Notes under the pieces: model-generated | The model's input: only the letters and a program-made list of their open reading frames with translations | What the model was told of the DNA's origin: nothing | Databases searched by the model: none | In this document: piece by piece, positions 35,145 to 44,548 of the stretch | Layout of the letters: every line of letters starts with the position of its first letter | Numbering within the stretch: position 1 is the stretch's first letter | Program-made: the position numbers and the translations under genes | Origin: QWOP01 sp003669605 | GTDB lineage: Bacteria; Planctomycetota; Planctomycetia; Pirellulales; UBA1268 | Length of the DNA: 64,000 nucleotides | Direction of reading: 5' to 3' | Assembly: GCA_947481985.1 (NCBI GenBank) | Contig: CANKIK010000006.1 | Location: 15,298-79,297 of the forward strand

Positions 35145-37472
35145 TTATGGGGCCGGCAGCAGTTCGCCGAAAATTCCGTATGGCGGATCGGAGGCTTCGG
35201 CTCCACGCTCCCGACTGGTGAAGAAGTTAAAGAGATAGACACCCTTTGCCCCCCGCTTGAGAAGCCGCGACGCTGCGGCCCGGTAGTCCTCGGCAGTCAG
35301 GTTTGCCGCACCGCCCCCCTTGGTGCATTCGATGCCGAAGGCGAGCGACACCTCCCCGAGTGCTTGGCACCATTCCTCCACAGGCAGATCGCCCCGTTCG
35401 AGGAGAAACTCCGAGACCGTGACATGGTCGACAAGCCCGCAGGCCACCCATGCCAGCACGTCGCACCCGGCCGCCCGGGCCGTCGCCAGCGTCGGCGGAG
35501 TCCGGCCATAGTTTGACGGCACGCGGATGGCGAGCACGACCCGCCGACCACGCTCCCTCCCCACGCCATCGAGCACTCCGCGCACGCGCCACAGGAGCCG
35601 ATTCACGATCGCCACCCGCTCCTCCACAGGGCAGCCTGCCTTGAAGAATTTTGGAAAGCGGTTGAAGTCGAGTTCCACGCCATCGCAGTCGTAGCGCGCC
35701 GCAGCCTCGCTGATCAGCGCCACAACATGATCGCAGACTTCTGGCCGCGCGAAATCGAGGGCATCGCGGCCGGCGTAGCGGTCGCCGCCGATCAGCCACT
35801 CGGGATGGTCCCGGCGGAAAGCCGTCCGGAGGAAATCGTCGCCGTGATCGTCGTTGATCCGAAACGAGATCCAAGCCTCGCGTCCCCGGGCCCGGGTCTC
35901 TTTGAGCATCACCGCATACGGATCGACTCCCGCCGCAAACAGCGCCGACAGGTTTTGGAATCGCTGTTTCTCGGAGGCCGGCCACGCCTCCCGCTCTTCG
36001 GCCGCCGAGAGCGTGCCGCGCATCGTGCCGACTGCGGTCGGGTAATAGAGCACCTGCGCGTTGATGCAGACAGCCACGGTGTCGACTTGGCTGCCGTCAA
36101 AGGCCACTTCGTCGATCAGCCGTGTGACGTCTGACTCGGACACGTTCGCCGGCCCCTTCACGCCTCCCTTCGTCGAGAGGCAGGAATCGCCGTCGAAGTT
36201 GTAGATCAGGCGCCGTCGACGTGGGAGCGACAGGAGAGCCGGCCCCGCGGCCACCTCCACCGGCTGCCAGTGGCCGTGCATCGCCGCCATTCCAGAAGGG
36301 AGATGCGTGAGCTGCACCTCGACTCCTGCAGCGAGGCGCCTGGCGAAGAGGTTCCGGGAGGATCCCCCCGTTGCCACCGCGCGCTGCGAGCCGAAGAGCA
36401 GCCAATCGCCATCCGGAGAAGGGCGTGGATGGTAGTGGAGCGTCCCTGGCTGCGACGCCGTGAGTCGGACTGGCACCGCCCCTTGCTCGAGCGACACCTC
36501 AAAGAGCTCCACGGCGTCGGCAGCGCCGTCTGCTCCGGCGACTCGGGCCGTGAAAAACACCGAGCGACCATCGTGCGACCAGACCGGCAGGTCACTCGAT
36601 CCGCCGTGGAAGTCGGGAACATCGAGGAACTCCATCACCCCGCGGTAGCGATTGCGATCTCCGATCTTCCGCAATCCGGTGCCATCGGCGCGCACCACAT
36701 GCGGGTGGCAGTCGTAGTGCTCGCCCGAGACGAAGAGCAGCCATTGGCCGTCAGGAGACCACGACGGCGCAAACACGAATGGGTCAGCGGTGTCGATCTT
36801 CCGTCGGTTGCTGCCGTCGGCGTCAGCGAGCCACAGTTGATAGTTCTCGTGGTAGGCGATCCGCTTCCCGTCGGGCGAACCGGAGAAGCCGTAGGCAAAG
36901 CCGGTAGAGTCGCGGGCGAGATTGGTCTTGTTGGTGCCGTCGCGGTTCATCGCAAACGGCTTTGAGATGCCATTCACAAGCGCCGTGAACCCCAGCCGCT
37001 CCGCATCGCCGGGCCAGGGAAAGAGACCTGTGTTGTAGAAACTCACCCGCTCCACGGCAGTGACGTTGGCGGTCTGGCCGCTGGCGAGATCGACCAGATG
37101 CGTGTCATAGAGCCAATCCCCGGCGCGGAAGCGGAAGAGTTTGTGCTCCTCTTCAAAGATTGCATTGGCCTCGCTTTCCCAGGCACGCCCGATGATCGCC
37201 GTCTTCCCATCGGGGAACCAGCCGACAAACTGGGTCGAGGAATTGGGCTCGTCGGCCAGATCGGCGGCCAGCGGAATCGGACGCTTTCCCGGAGTGAGAA
37301 GCATCGCCCGGCCCGTGGCAACGTTTGCCAAGCGCCCTCCCGGCAACGCCGTGGCGTGCTCGGTGTATCCGATCGTCGGCGGTGCGCCATCCGCCGCACA
37401 GGCTGGCAGGGCTCGCGAAAAAAGAAGCGCCAACACCCACGCCGCGTAGAGAACATTGCCCGCTCGCTGCAT
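35145..37472 (-). CDS. Secreted TolB-like beta-propeller fused to a glycosidase-like TIM barrel
   Basis: The 775-residue protein has a signal peptide (about 1-27). A PD40/TolB-type propeller (about 35-425) carries repeated blade ends such as SGSPDGKRIAYHENYQLWLADADGS, SWSPDGQWLLFVSG and VWSHDGRSVFFTARV. A C-terminal barrel (about 430-775) opens with RRRRLIYNFDGDSC, continues with DTVAVCINAQVLYYPT, RGREAWISFRIND and YDCDGVELDFNRFPKFF, and later VVLAIRVPSNYGRTPP and LAFGIECTKGGGAA. The DGVELDF strand and the order of strands suggest a glycoside-hydrolase-like fold (DUF4015/GH10-like); the Asp/Glu there could be catalytic. Planctomycetes degrade complex algal sugars, so such a fusion may bind and cut an oligosaccharide. 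The substrate is unknown. The start at 37472 is the one giving a signal peptide. Confidence 0.7.
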   Translation of the reverse strand: MQRAGNVLYAAWVLALLFSRALPACAADGAPPTIGYTEHATALPGGRLANVATGRAMLLTPGKRPIPLAADLADEPNSSTQFVGWFPDGKTAIIGRAWESEANAIFEEEHKLFRFRAGDWLYDTHLVDLASGQTANVTAVERVSFYNTGLFPWPGDAERLGFTALVNGISKPFAMNRDGTNKTNLARDSTGFAYGFSGSPDGKRIAYHENYQLWLADADGSNRRKIDTADPFVFAPSWSPDGQWLLFVSGEHYDCHPHVVRADGTGLRKIGDRNRYRGVMEFLDVPDFHGGSSDLPVWSHDGRSVFFTARVAGADGAADAVELFEVSLEQGAVPVRLTASQPGTLHYHPRPSPDGDWLLFGSQRAVATGGSSRNLFARRLAAGVEVQLTHLPSGMAAMHGHWQPVEVAAGPALLSLPRRRRLIYNFDGDSCLSTKGGVKGPANVSESDVTRLIDEVAFDGSQVDTVAVCINAQVLYYPTAVGTMRGTLSAAEEREAWPASEKQRFQNLSALFAAGVDPYAVMLKETRARGREAWISFRINDDHGDDFLRTAFRRDHPEWLIGGDRYAGRDALDFARPEVCDHVVALISEAAARYDCDGVELDFNRFPKFFKAGCPVEERVAIVNRLLWRVRGVLDGVGRERGRRVVLAIRVPSNYGRTPPTLATARAAGCDVLAWVACGLVDHVTVSEFLLERGDLPVEEWCQALGEVSLAFGIECTKGGGAANLTAEDYRAAASRLLKRGAKGVYLFNFFTSRERGAEASDPPYGIFGELLPAP

Positions 37473-37642
37473 CGGTCCGCCCTCAAAAGTGATTCCGGCC
37501 TCGATTCTCAGCCCCCAACCAATTTCCCTGTCCCAGATACCATGCCCACCGGCAGCCGCTCGAGCAATCACTGACCACAGGTTGCCGGGAGTTGCTAAAC
37601 TTTTTTCCCCCGCCCGATTACCCGCCAGGATGGCACACCAGG

Positions 37643-40600
37643 ATGGCGCACATGGCCCGAGGGAACATCGATCGAGGCCGGAAATCGCCGTCACCATCCG
37701 CTCCAGGGCTGCCAGACGTGATGCCAGCCTCCCCCGCCGCGGCGGGCGCCGCTGAGGGCACCGCAGTCTGCCGGATCCACTGGATCGACTCCCAACAAGG
37801 GATTCTCCCCTCTGCCGCTGCGTGGCTCCTCGGCGAGATTCCACCCGGTCCGACCGCCGATCTGTCAGGGTTTACCGTGGTCGTTCCCGGCCGCGCCGCC
37901 GGCCATCGCCTCCTTGAGCTCCTCATCGACAAGGCCGCCTCGGACGGCAGGCGGATCGTTCCTCCCACCACTGTGACGCTCGGCACGCTCCCCGAAGAAC
38001 TCTACGAACCGGCCCGTCCGCTTGCCGACACCACCACCGAAACTCTCTGCTGGATGGCGGCGATCGATTCCGCGGCACCGCGTGACCGGCGGCTGATTGC
38101 GCCGGGAGTCGCCGGCGCTCGCTTGGGCGCGGATGACGACGGCATGCTGACTGACGAGGAAACCGTTTCTGGGGAGGGGCCACCCTCCGGTGGTTCTCAG
38201 TCGGCGGGACGGATGTTCGACGCCGCGCGGATGCTTGTCGGCATGCACCGGGAGTTGGCCGCCAACACCCTCTCTTTCAAGGATGTGACCAGCGCCGCCG
38301 ACGACGCTCTTCCCGGATTCGGCGACCACGCCCGCTGGGAGGCACTCTCCCGGCTCGAGGAGGCATATCTGCGGAACGTCGATGGTGTCGGCTGCTGGGA
38401 CCGGCAGACGGCCCGGAGGGTGGCGGTTGAGCAGCGGGAGGTCGACTTCGATGGTCGGATCGTTCTCTTGGCCACGGTCGACGTCGATCCGCTGCAGCGA
38501 AAAATGCTCTCCCAGGTGAACGGCCAGATCGATGCCTTGGTGGCACTGCCAGCCGGCATCGGGCCCGATCCGGAAGCCTGCTTTGACGATTTTGGATGTA
38601 TCGTGCCCGACGCTTGGCGGGAGCGGCCGCTTCCGGTGCCACTGGAGCGGGTGGTGGTGGTCGACGACACCGATGCCCAGGCAGCTGCGGTGGTCGATTG
38701 GATTGGCAGCATGGCCGCTAGGCGGGCGGCCGACGAGATCACGGTCGCCGCCCCCGACGACTCAACTGTGCCGAGCCTGGAGCAGCGTTTGGCGACTGCC
38801 GGGTTGGTGGGCCGGTACGCGGCCGGTCGCACCATGCAGCGTTCCAGTCCCTGGCAACTTGTCCATGCGATTTTCGCTTGGCTCGATCGACGCGAGTTCG
38901 CCACGCTCGCCGATCTGCTCCGTTGTCCCGATTGCATCAGGCTGCTCTCCCGGCGGACCGGACAGGCAATGCCAGCAGCGGTCGCCGATCGGGTCGCCAC
39001 CCGGCACCTCCCGCAGGCGATCGACCGCGATCATCTGGCGGCGGCGGCCGAGCGGCCTGACGATCGCCTTGAGAATTCCCTCTTCATCGAGATCCTCGAC
39101 GCAGTCGATGCCTGGCTCGCGCCTCTTCAGGCCGCAGGAGCCGCCATCGATCGCGCTGTGAGCGTCTCTTCCGCCGATCGGCTGACGGCGACTGCTCGCA
39201 AAAAGCGGACCCGGACTGGCGCACGGGCCACTCCGGCAGCTCTCCCCGGCCACCCCACGCTCGCACCAGCGTGGGTGGCGGGCTTGCGGGCAGTCTGCAG
39301 CGCGGCGCTGGAAGGGGTGGAGATCGACCGTGACGCCGAAGGGAGCCGCGTCTTCGCCAGGGCGCTCGGTGCCCTGGGCGAACAACTCGCCGACATGGAA
39401 ACCATTCCCGATCGGCTCGCCGCCGCAGCCGGCTCCGGCGGACTGGTGCGGCTGCTGGTCTCCACATGGGGGCGATCGGGGATCCCTCCGGCCCAGGAGT
39501 CGGAGGCGATCGACATCGTCGGCTGGCTGGAGGTGGCGCTCGATGACGCTCCGGCGCTGGCAATCACCAGTTGCATCGAGGGCTGTCTCCCCGGCAATGC
39601 CGGCCGCGACCCACTCCTTCCCGAGCCGCTCAGGCAAGCCCTGGGACTCGACAACGCCGCCCGGACAGCGGCCCGCGACGCCTGGATGCTGGCTGTCGCA
39701 GCCGTCCGGGAAGACTTGCTGGTGGTCGTGCCGCGGTGCCGTTCCGACGGCTCCCCGGCGATCCCCAGCCGACTCCTCTTCCGCCGCGATCCCGACGGGG
39801 TTGTCGCTGCCGCAAAGCGGCTCTTCGCCACACCGCACTCCCCTTCCTCTGCCGGGCCGCCGCCGGTGGTCGCGTCGCGATTGCTTGTGCCGGCGCCGAC
39901 GGTGCTCGGCCCGGCATCGGGCGACCTATTCCCGGCGATGCGAGTCACCGAATTCCGCGACTATCTCACCTGCCCCTACCGCTACTGGCTCAAGCAGCGC
40001 CTCCGCCTCACGTCGGCCCACGACGACAGCTTAGAACTGGGCCCCGGCGATTTCGGGACCTTGATCCACGACTGCCTCGACATTTTCGCCAAGGATCGCT
40101 CCATCGCCACCAGCGACGACGGCGATGCGATCGCCGATTGGCTTTCGGCTGCGCTCGATCGCATCGTCCACCATCGCTACGGATCAGCCGCGGCCCCTGC
40201 CGTTGCAGTGCAGGCAGAACTGGCCCGGCGTCGGCTCCGGGAGTTTGCCCGCGTGCAGGCGAATCGAACCAGCGAGGGTTGGACGATCCACTCCACCGAG
40301 AAGGTGGTGCGTTCGCAGGCGTTTGTGGTCGATGGCATCCCAGTGGAACTCTCCGGACGCATCGACCGCATCGACCGCCATGAGGCCCACGACCAGTGGG
40401 AGGTGCTCGACTACAAGACATCGGCCAAAGGGAAAACACCAGAGAAAACCCACCGCACCGCCCGCGGTTGGATCGATCTCCAACTCCCGCTCTACCGCCA
40501 TCTGCTCACCGAGGTCGAGGGGATGCCGGTGGTCGATCTGGCCGATTCCTCGATGGTCCGGGTGGGCTACTTCAACGTGCCGGCCAAAGTCGAGGAGATC

Positions 40601-40798
40601 CGCATCGTGACGGCAGACTGGAGCGATTCGGACTATGCCGATGCCGACGAGGCGGCCCGGCAGGTCGTCCGCAACGTCCGCCAGGGACTTTTCTGGCCAC
40701 CAAATCCTGCTGCTGCCGGATCATTCCCCGAGTTCGACGGCATCTGCCAAACGCACGCCATCCGCGATGATGACGATGCCGAAGGGGAGGCTCTATGA
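37643..40798 (+). CDS. AddB-like PD-(D/E)XK nuclease subunit of a helicase-nuclease complex
   Basis: The protein of about 1050 residues carries a RecB-family nuclease at its C-terminal end (about 765-1010). This contains FRDYLTCPYRYWLKQRLRL, GDFGTLIHDCLDIFAKD (His of the nuclease motif), ELSGRIDRIDRH, WEVLDYKTSAKGK (Asp and Lys of the catalytic core) and WIDLQLPLYRHLL. The N-terminal two-thirds has an inactivated-helicase look (LSGFTVVVPGRAAGHRL with no Walker Lys), as in AddB/RexB. It pairs with the AddA-like gene through an ATGA overlap. Role: processing of double-strand DNA ends for recombination. The start is unsure: ATGs at 37643, 37652 and 37721 are candidates. Confidence 0.75.
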   Translation: MAHMARGNIDRGRKSPSPSAPGLPDVMPASPAAAGAAEGTAVCRIHWIDSQQGILPSAAAWLLGEIPPGPTADLSGFTVVVPGRAAGHRLLELLIDKAASDGRRIVPPTTVTLGTLPEELYEPARPLADTTTETLCWMAAIDSAAPRDRRLIAPGVAGARLGADDDGMLTDEETVSGEGPPSGGSQSAGRMFDAARMLVGMHRELAANTLSFKDVTSAADDALPGFGDHARWEALSRLEEAYLRNVDGVGCWDRQTARRVAVEQREVDFDGRIVLLATVDVDPLQRKMLSQVNGQIDALVALPAGIGPDPEACFDDFGCIVPDAWRERPLPVPLERVVVVDDTDAQAAAVVDWIGSMAARRAADEITVAAPDDSTVPSLEQRLATAGLVGRYAAGRTMQRSSPWQLVHAIFAWLDRREFATLADLLRCPDCIRLLSRRTGQAMPAAVADRVATRHLPQAIDRDHLAAAAERPDDRLENSLFIEILDAVDAWLAPLQAAGAAIDRAVSVSSADRLTATARKKRTRTGARATPAALPGHPTLAPAWVAGLRAVCSAALEGVEIDRDAEGSRVFARALGALGEQLADMETIPDRLAAAAGSGGLVRLLVSTWGRSGIPPAQESEAIDIVGWLEVALDDAPALAITSCIEGCLPGNAGRDPLLPEPLRQALGLDNAARTAARDAWMLAVAAVREDLLVVVPRCRSDGSPAIPSRLLFRRDPDGVVAAAKRLFATPHSPSSAGPPPVVASRLLVPAPTVLGPASGDLFPAMRVTEFRDYLTCPYRYWLKQRLRLTSAHDDSLELGPGDFGTLIHDCLDIFAKDRSIATSDDGDAIADWLSAALDRIVHHRYGSAAAPAVAVQAELARRRLREFARVQANRTSEGWTIHSTEKVVRSQAFVVDGIPVELSGRIDRIDRHEAHDQWEVLDYKTSAKGKTPEKTHRTARGWIDLQLPLYRHLLTEVEGMPVVDLADSSMVRVGYFNVPAKVEEIRIVTADWSDSDYADADEAARQVVRNVRQGLFWPPNPAAAGSFPEFDGICQTHAIRDDDDAEGEAL

Positions 40799-43700
40799 AC
40801 GATTCTCGCCGCACAGCCGCTGGTTCGGGGAAGAAGAGCAAGGACCAGGCACCGTCATCACCGACCGTGTCCGGCGTGCCACCGGCCAGCCGGCCGCTCG
40901 AACCGTTCGTCCTCGTGCGGGCCAGCGCCGGCACCGGCAAGACCCACGCCCTCTCCACGCGGATGATCCGGATCCTCGCCGACGGCGCAGAGGTCGACGA
41001 CATCTTCGCCGCCACGTTTGCCCGCAAGGCCGCCGGCGAGATCCTCACTCGTGTCCTCGACCGGTTGGCGGCAGCGGCCGATTCAGAAGGCCACGAGACC
41101 CAGGCTCTGGCCACGGCGATCGACCGCCCGGCCGCCAAGGCGGCATTTTTCCGTGATCTGCTGGTGCGGGTCACCGGTCAACTCGACAGGCTCTCCGTCG
41201 GCACGCTCGACAGTTTCTTCGTCACCTGCGCTGATGCTGCGCGCTTCGAATTAGGATTACCGCCGGGGTGGTCGATCGGCAGCCAGGCTGACCTCACCGT
41301 GCAACGACGGCGGGCGATCCACCGCACGATTGCCGATGCGATCGCTGACGGTGGGCCGTCGGCCCGGGCCGGCAACAGCACAGACTCACCGGCCCTGATC
41401 CTCGCCAACTTGATGGTGCAACTTTCCGGCGGCACGACCACGACGGGGCTGGAGGAGGCGATCGAGGGGATCGTCGCCGATCTGGCTGAAATCCACCGCG
41501 ACACCGAAGCAGAGGCGTGGGACTGGCTCACGGTGCCCCGGCCGCCGTCGGACGACGCGATCACGGCGGCGAGGCAGACGCTTGCCCTGCACGAATACAG
41601 CGACAAGCGTTTCAAAAGCGCCAGCGACACGACACTTGAGGCCCTGGCAAGTTGTGATTTTCAGACGCTGCTCTCTAAGGGAATGATTCCCAAACTGCTT
41701 GCCGGCGAGACCCGCTACTACAACAAGCCAATCGACCCGGAGGTGGAAGCGGCCCTGCGAACGATTATCGACTTGGCCAAGACGATGATCCTCCACCGCG
41801 CCAAAGCGCAGACCAGGGCGATCCGCGATCTGCTCGATCACTATGGAGCCACCTCCGACCGCCTGCTCTCTAGCGACGGCATGGTGTCGTTCAACGACGT
41901 CACGCGTCTGGTGGCCACCGCTGCTGGCGACGGCACCCTCGACTCGGCCCGATGGCGCGGCATCCGCTTCGCGAAGCATCTCCTTCTCGACGAATTCCAA
42001 GACACCGCTCCCACACAGTGGCGGGTGCTTGAGCGACTCGCAGAGCATGCGATCACGGCGTCGGGGTCGTTCTTCGCGGTCGGTGATCGGAAGCAGGCGA
42101 TCTACGGCTGGCGCGGGGGTGAGGCCGATCTGATTGATGCCCTGCCTGGATTCTTCGCCGCCGGACCGCGGCCGCTGAAGTCACAGGTTTTGTCAGCCAG
42201 TTACCGCTCCAGCCCTGCGGTGCTGGAGGGGGTCAACCGGGTGTTTGAGCGGATCTCAACCGCTGAGCCACTCGCCGATTTCGGGAGCGTGGCTGCCGAT
42301 TGGAGCCGTCACTTTCCCCGGCACGAGGCCGCAGCGGCGCGGCAGGATCTTCCGGGTTGGGTGCGGCTTCGCACCTGCCGAGCCGCGGAGGAGGGGGAAA
42401 AGGCTGCCGATGTGTTGCTGGCAGCGGTGGCGCTGCGCGCAGCGGCGCTCTCCCGGGCCAATCCGGGCAGCACGGTGGGCGTCCTCGTGCGGACCAACAA
42501 AGCGGCCGAACGGGTGATCGCCAAACTTAAGGCCGACGGTGTCATCGCCAGCGCCGAGGGGGGCCAACCACTCGCCGATTCGCCGGCAGTTGAGTTGCTC
42601 CTTTCGGTGCTTCATCTGGTCGATCATCCCTCCGATTCCATTGCTCGCTTCCACGTTGGCACTTCCCCGCTGGCGGGGGCGCTCGGGCTGTCAGCCACCA
42701 GTTCGGTGGAAAAAGATCCGCCCCCGGAATTCGTGACGGTGCTCGATTCTCTTCGCCGCGAATTGATCGATAGCGGCTATGGTCCTGTCCTGGCGCGCCT
42801 CACCGAGACGCTCGCGGCCTGCGGCTCGCAGCGTGACCGGCGACGGCTGGAGCAGTTCATCGCTGCGGCGCGGGAATGGGACATGCAGGGGGGAGGATCG
42901 CGCGAGGGCCTGTCGCGCACCGAGCCGTTTGTCATCCATTGCCGAACGGTGAACGTTGCCGATCCGGTGCTCTCGCCGATCCGGGTGATGACGATCCATA
43001 AGGCGAAGGGCTTGGAGTTTGATCTCGTCGTCCTCACCGATCTCGATCGCAAGCTCGTTCCCCGCCCGCCACGGGTGGTGGTCGACCGCAGCCGGCCGGG
43101 ATCGCCCGCTCCTCTGGGCAGTCCGCTCGATCCGATCCGTCGCGTGCTCGTGCATGTCACCAAGGACTGCTGGCCGTTGCTCCCGGACGACTGGCGGGAA
43201 TTGTGCGAGGCGGCGAGCCATCCGGTGATCCGCGAAGCGATCGCCACGCTCTATGTAGGGCTCACGCGTGCAGCGCAGGGCCTGGAGATCCTCATCCAGC
43301 CGGCGAGCACCAAGGAACGAAACATCCCTCGGACGCTCGCCGGCGTGATCCGTGCCACACTTCCCGAAACCCCCGACGCGCCGGCCGACAGCATGCTTCA
43401 CGCTGTTGGCCATCGCGCCGACCCGGCTCTCGACTCCCTTCCGAATGCACGCTCAACCACGGCCACCACAGCGGCAGCGCCTCCAGTCTCCGACGAGACG
43501 TCACCCGACAGACTCCCCAGGGCTTCCGGCGGCATCGTCCTCAAGTCGCTGCCGGGGGGGCGGCGGCGGCGGGCTCGTCCCTTGCGAACACCGTCATCGA
43601 CGGAGGGGAGCCGAACCGTGACCGCATCTTCCTTGCTCACCCCGGGAACGCGGGCGGCCCGGAGCGTCGGCACGCTGCTCCATGCCTGGATCGAGCAGTG

Positions 43701-44253
43701 GGGTTGGCCGGCAACGGCGCCGGAAGACGCTGTGCTGCGCCGCTTGGCATCCAGAGAGCCACTGCTGGCAAGCCAGGTCGACAGCCTTCTTGCCGATTTC
43801 CGGCGGATGTGTGGGGAACGGCGTGTGGCAGCCCTGCTTGCCGAACCGCCGCAGGAATTGCCCGCCCGATTCGTCTCTCCAAATCACCCAGTCCTTCACC
43901 CAGCCAATCTCCCCGCTGGTCCCGCGGTGCCCCAACTGCAACGTGAGTGCGCTTTCGCTCTCGATGACGGGCAGGGGACGCTTTTGGGGGTCATGGACAG
44001 GCTCGTGGTCTGGACGCGGGATGGCAAAGCGGTGGCGGCGGAGGTGATCGATTTTAAATTTGACGGCATGGGAACGGCGGAGGGGGCCGACGAGCAGAGA
44101 AAAATCCTCGCTGCAAAGACGGCGTTCTACACACCGCAACTCCAGGCCTACCGCACCGCAGTGGCCACCCTCCATGATCTGCCCCTCGCACGAGTCTCGT
44201 GCGAATTGGTGTTCATGCGTTCCGGCGACGTGGTGCCGGTGGGGGAAAAATAG
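40795..44253 (+). CDS. AddA-like UvrD-family helicase/nuclease
   Basis: The 1152-residue superfamily 1A helicase has motif I ASAGTGKT (43-50), motif Ia in FAATFARKAAGEIL, motif II LLLDEFQDTAP, motif III FFAVGDRKQAIYGWRGGEADL, motif IV-V HKAKGLEFDLVVLTDLD, and a motif VI-like YVGLTRAAQGLEI. A C-terminal nuclease half lies near 955-1152, with VAAEVIDFKFDGMG, a KTAFYTPQLQAYRTAV helix and CELVFMRSGDV. It is of AddA/RecB size. Together with the upstream nuclease-only partner it forms an AddAB-type complex that unwinds and degrades DNA ends to start homologous recombination. The Thr/Gly-rich linker near 870-930 is low complexity. It overlaps the AddB-like gene by ATGA. Confidence 0.9.
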   Translation: MNDSRRTAAGSGKKSKDQAPSSPTVSGVPPASRPLEPFVLVRASAGTGKTHALSTRMIRILADGAEVDDIFAATFARKAAGEILTRVLDRLAAAADSEGHETQALATAIDRPAAKAAFFRDLLVRVTGQLDRLSVGTLDSFFVTCADAARFELGLPPGWSIGSQADLTVQRRRAIHRTIADAIADGGPSARAGNSTDSPALILANLMVQLSGGTTTTGLEEAIEGIVADLAEIHRDTEAEAWDWLTVPRPPSDDAITAARQTLALHEYSDKRFKSASDTTLEALASCDFQTLLSKGMIPKLLAGETRYYNKPIDPEVEAALRTIIDLAKTMILHRAKAQTRAIRDLLDHYGATSDRLLSSDGMVSFNDVTRLVATAAGDGTLDSARWRGIRFAKHLLLDEFQDTAPTQWRVLERLAEHAITASGSFFAVGDRKQAIYGWRGGEADLIDALPGFFAAGPRPLKSQVLSASYRSSPAVLEGVNRVFERISTAEPLADFGSVAADWSRHFPRHEAAAARQDLPGWVRLRTCRAAEEGEKAADVLLAAVALRAAALSRANPGSTVGVLVRTNKAAERVIAKLKADGVIASAEGGQPLADSPAVELLLSVLHLVDHPSDSIARFHVGTSPLAGALGLSATSSVEKDPPPEFVTVLDSLRRELIDSGYGPVLARLTETLAACGSQRDRRRLEQFIAAAREWDMQGGGSREGLSRTEPFVIHCRTVNVADPVLSPIRVMTIHKAKGLEFDLVVLTDLDRKLVPRPPRVVVDRSRPGSPAPLGSPLDPIRRVLVHVTKDCWPLLPDDWRELCEAASHPVIREAIATLYVGLTRAAQGLEILIQPASTKERNIPRTLAGVIRATLPETPDAPADSMLHAVGHRADPALDSLPNARSTTATTAAAPPVSDETSPDRLPRASGGIVLKSLPGGRRRRARPLRTPSSTEGSRTVTASSLLTPGTRAARSVGTLLHAWIEQWGWPATAPEDAVLRRLASREPLLASQVDSLLADFRRMCGERRVAALLAEPPQELPARFVSPNHPVLHPANLPAGPAVPQLQRECAFALDDGQGTLLGVMDRLVVWTRDGKAVAAEVIDFKFDGMGTAEGADEQRKILAAKTAFYTPQLQAYRTAVATLHDLPLARVSCELVFMRSGDVVPVGEK

Positions 44254-44370
44254 CCGCGGGCTGTCCAAGCCGTGGCAAACAGCCCTGAGCGCACGGGTCA
44301 AGCGCGGGCCAGAGTCAGCCCGGCAGCAATCGACCGCAGAAAACCCGCGGCGGACGCACAAAAACAAAGC

Positions 44371-44452
44371 GGAGGGCATGGGATTCGAACCCACAATCCA
44401 TCTCTGGACATCTGATTTCGAGTCAGACCGCTGGCCAATTCGCTTACCCTCC
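44371..44452 (-). tRNA. tRNA-Ser, anticodon CGA
   Basis: Read on the minus strand, an 82-base cloverleaf can be drawn. The 7-bp acceptor is GGAGGGT/GCCCTCC with a terminal T-G pair. The anticodon arm is TCTGA-CTCGAAA-TCAGA, with anticodon CGA reading UCG serine codons. A variable arm with TCCA/TGGA pairing (typical of serine) and a T arm GTGGG-TTCGAAT-CCCAT complete it. CCA is not encoded. Position 8 is A rather than the usual T, which is unusual. It stands 96 bases from the end of the lipid cluster, at the junction with the AddAB genes. Confidence 0.9.
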
Positions 44453-44548
44453 GAACAAGCCTCCTCCAATGTAGAACAACTTCGGCAAACGCTCAAGTTC
44501 GCCCGCACAACCGGCACCGGTCAATCGATGGCGACCCCCGAGGCCTTG

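Noticed and set aside
37585..37612. Possible fourth copy of the dispersed element (GCTAAACTTTTTTCCCCC)
   Set aside because: Only the T run matches; the GTCNGGRATGAC core and outer stem are missing.
38762..39838. Long minus-strand open frame opposite the AddB-like gene
   Set aside because: It is a shadow of the coding frame: the plus-strand protein has clear nuclease motifs, while this one has none.
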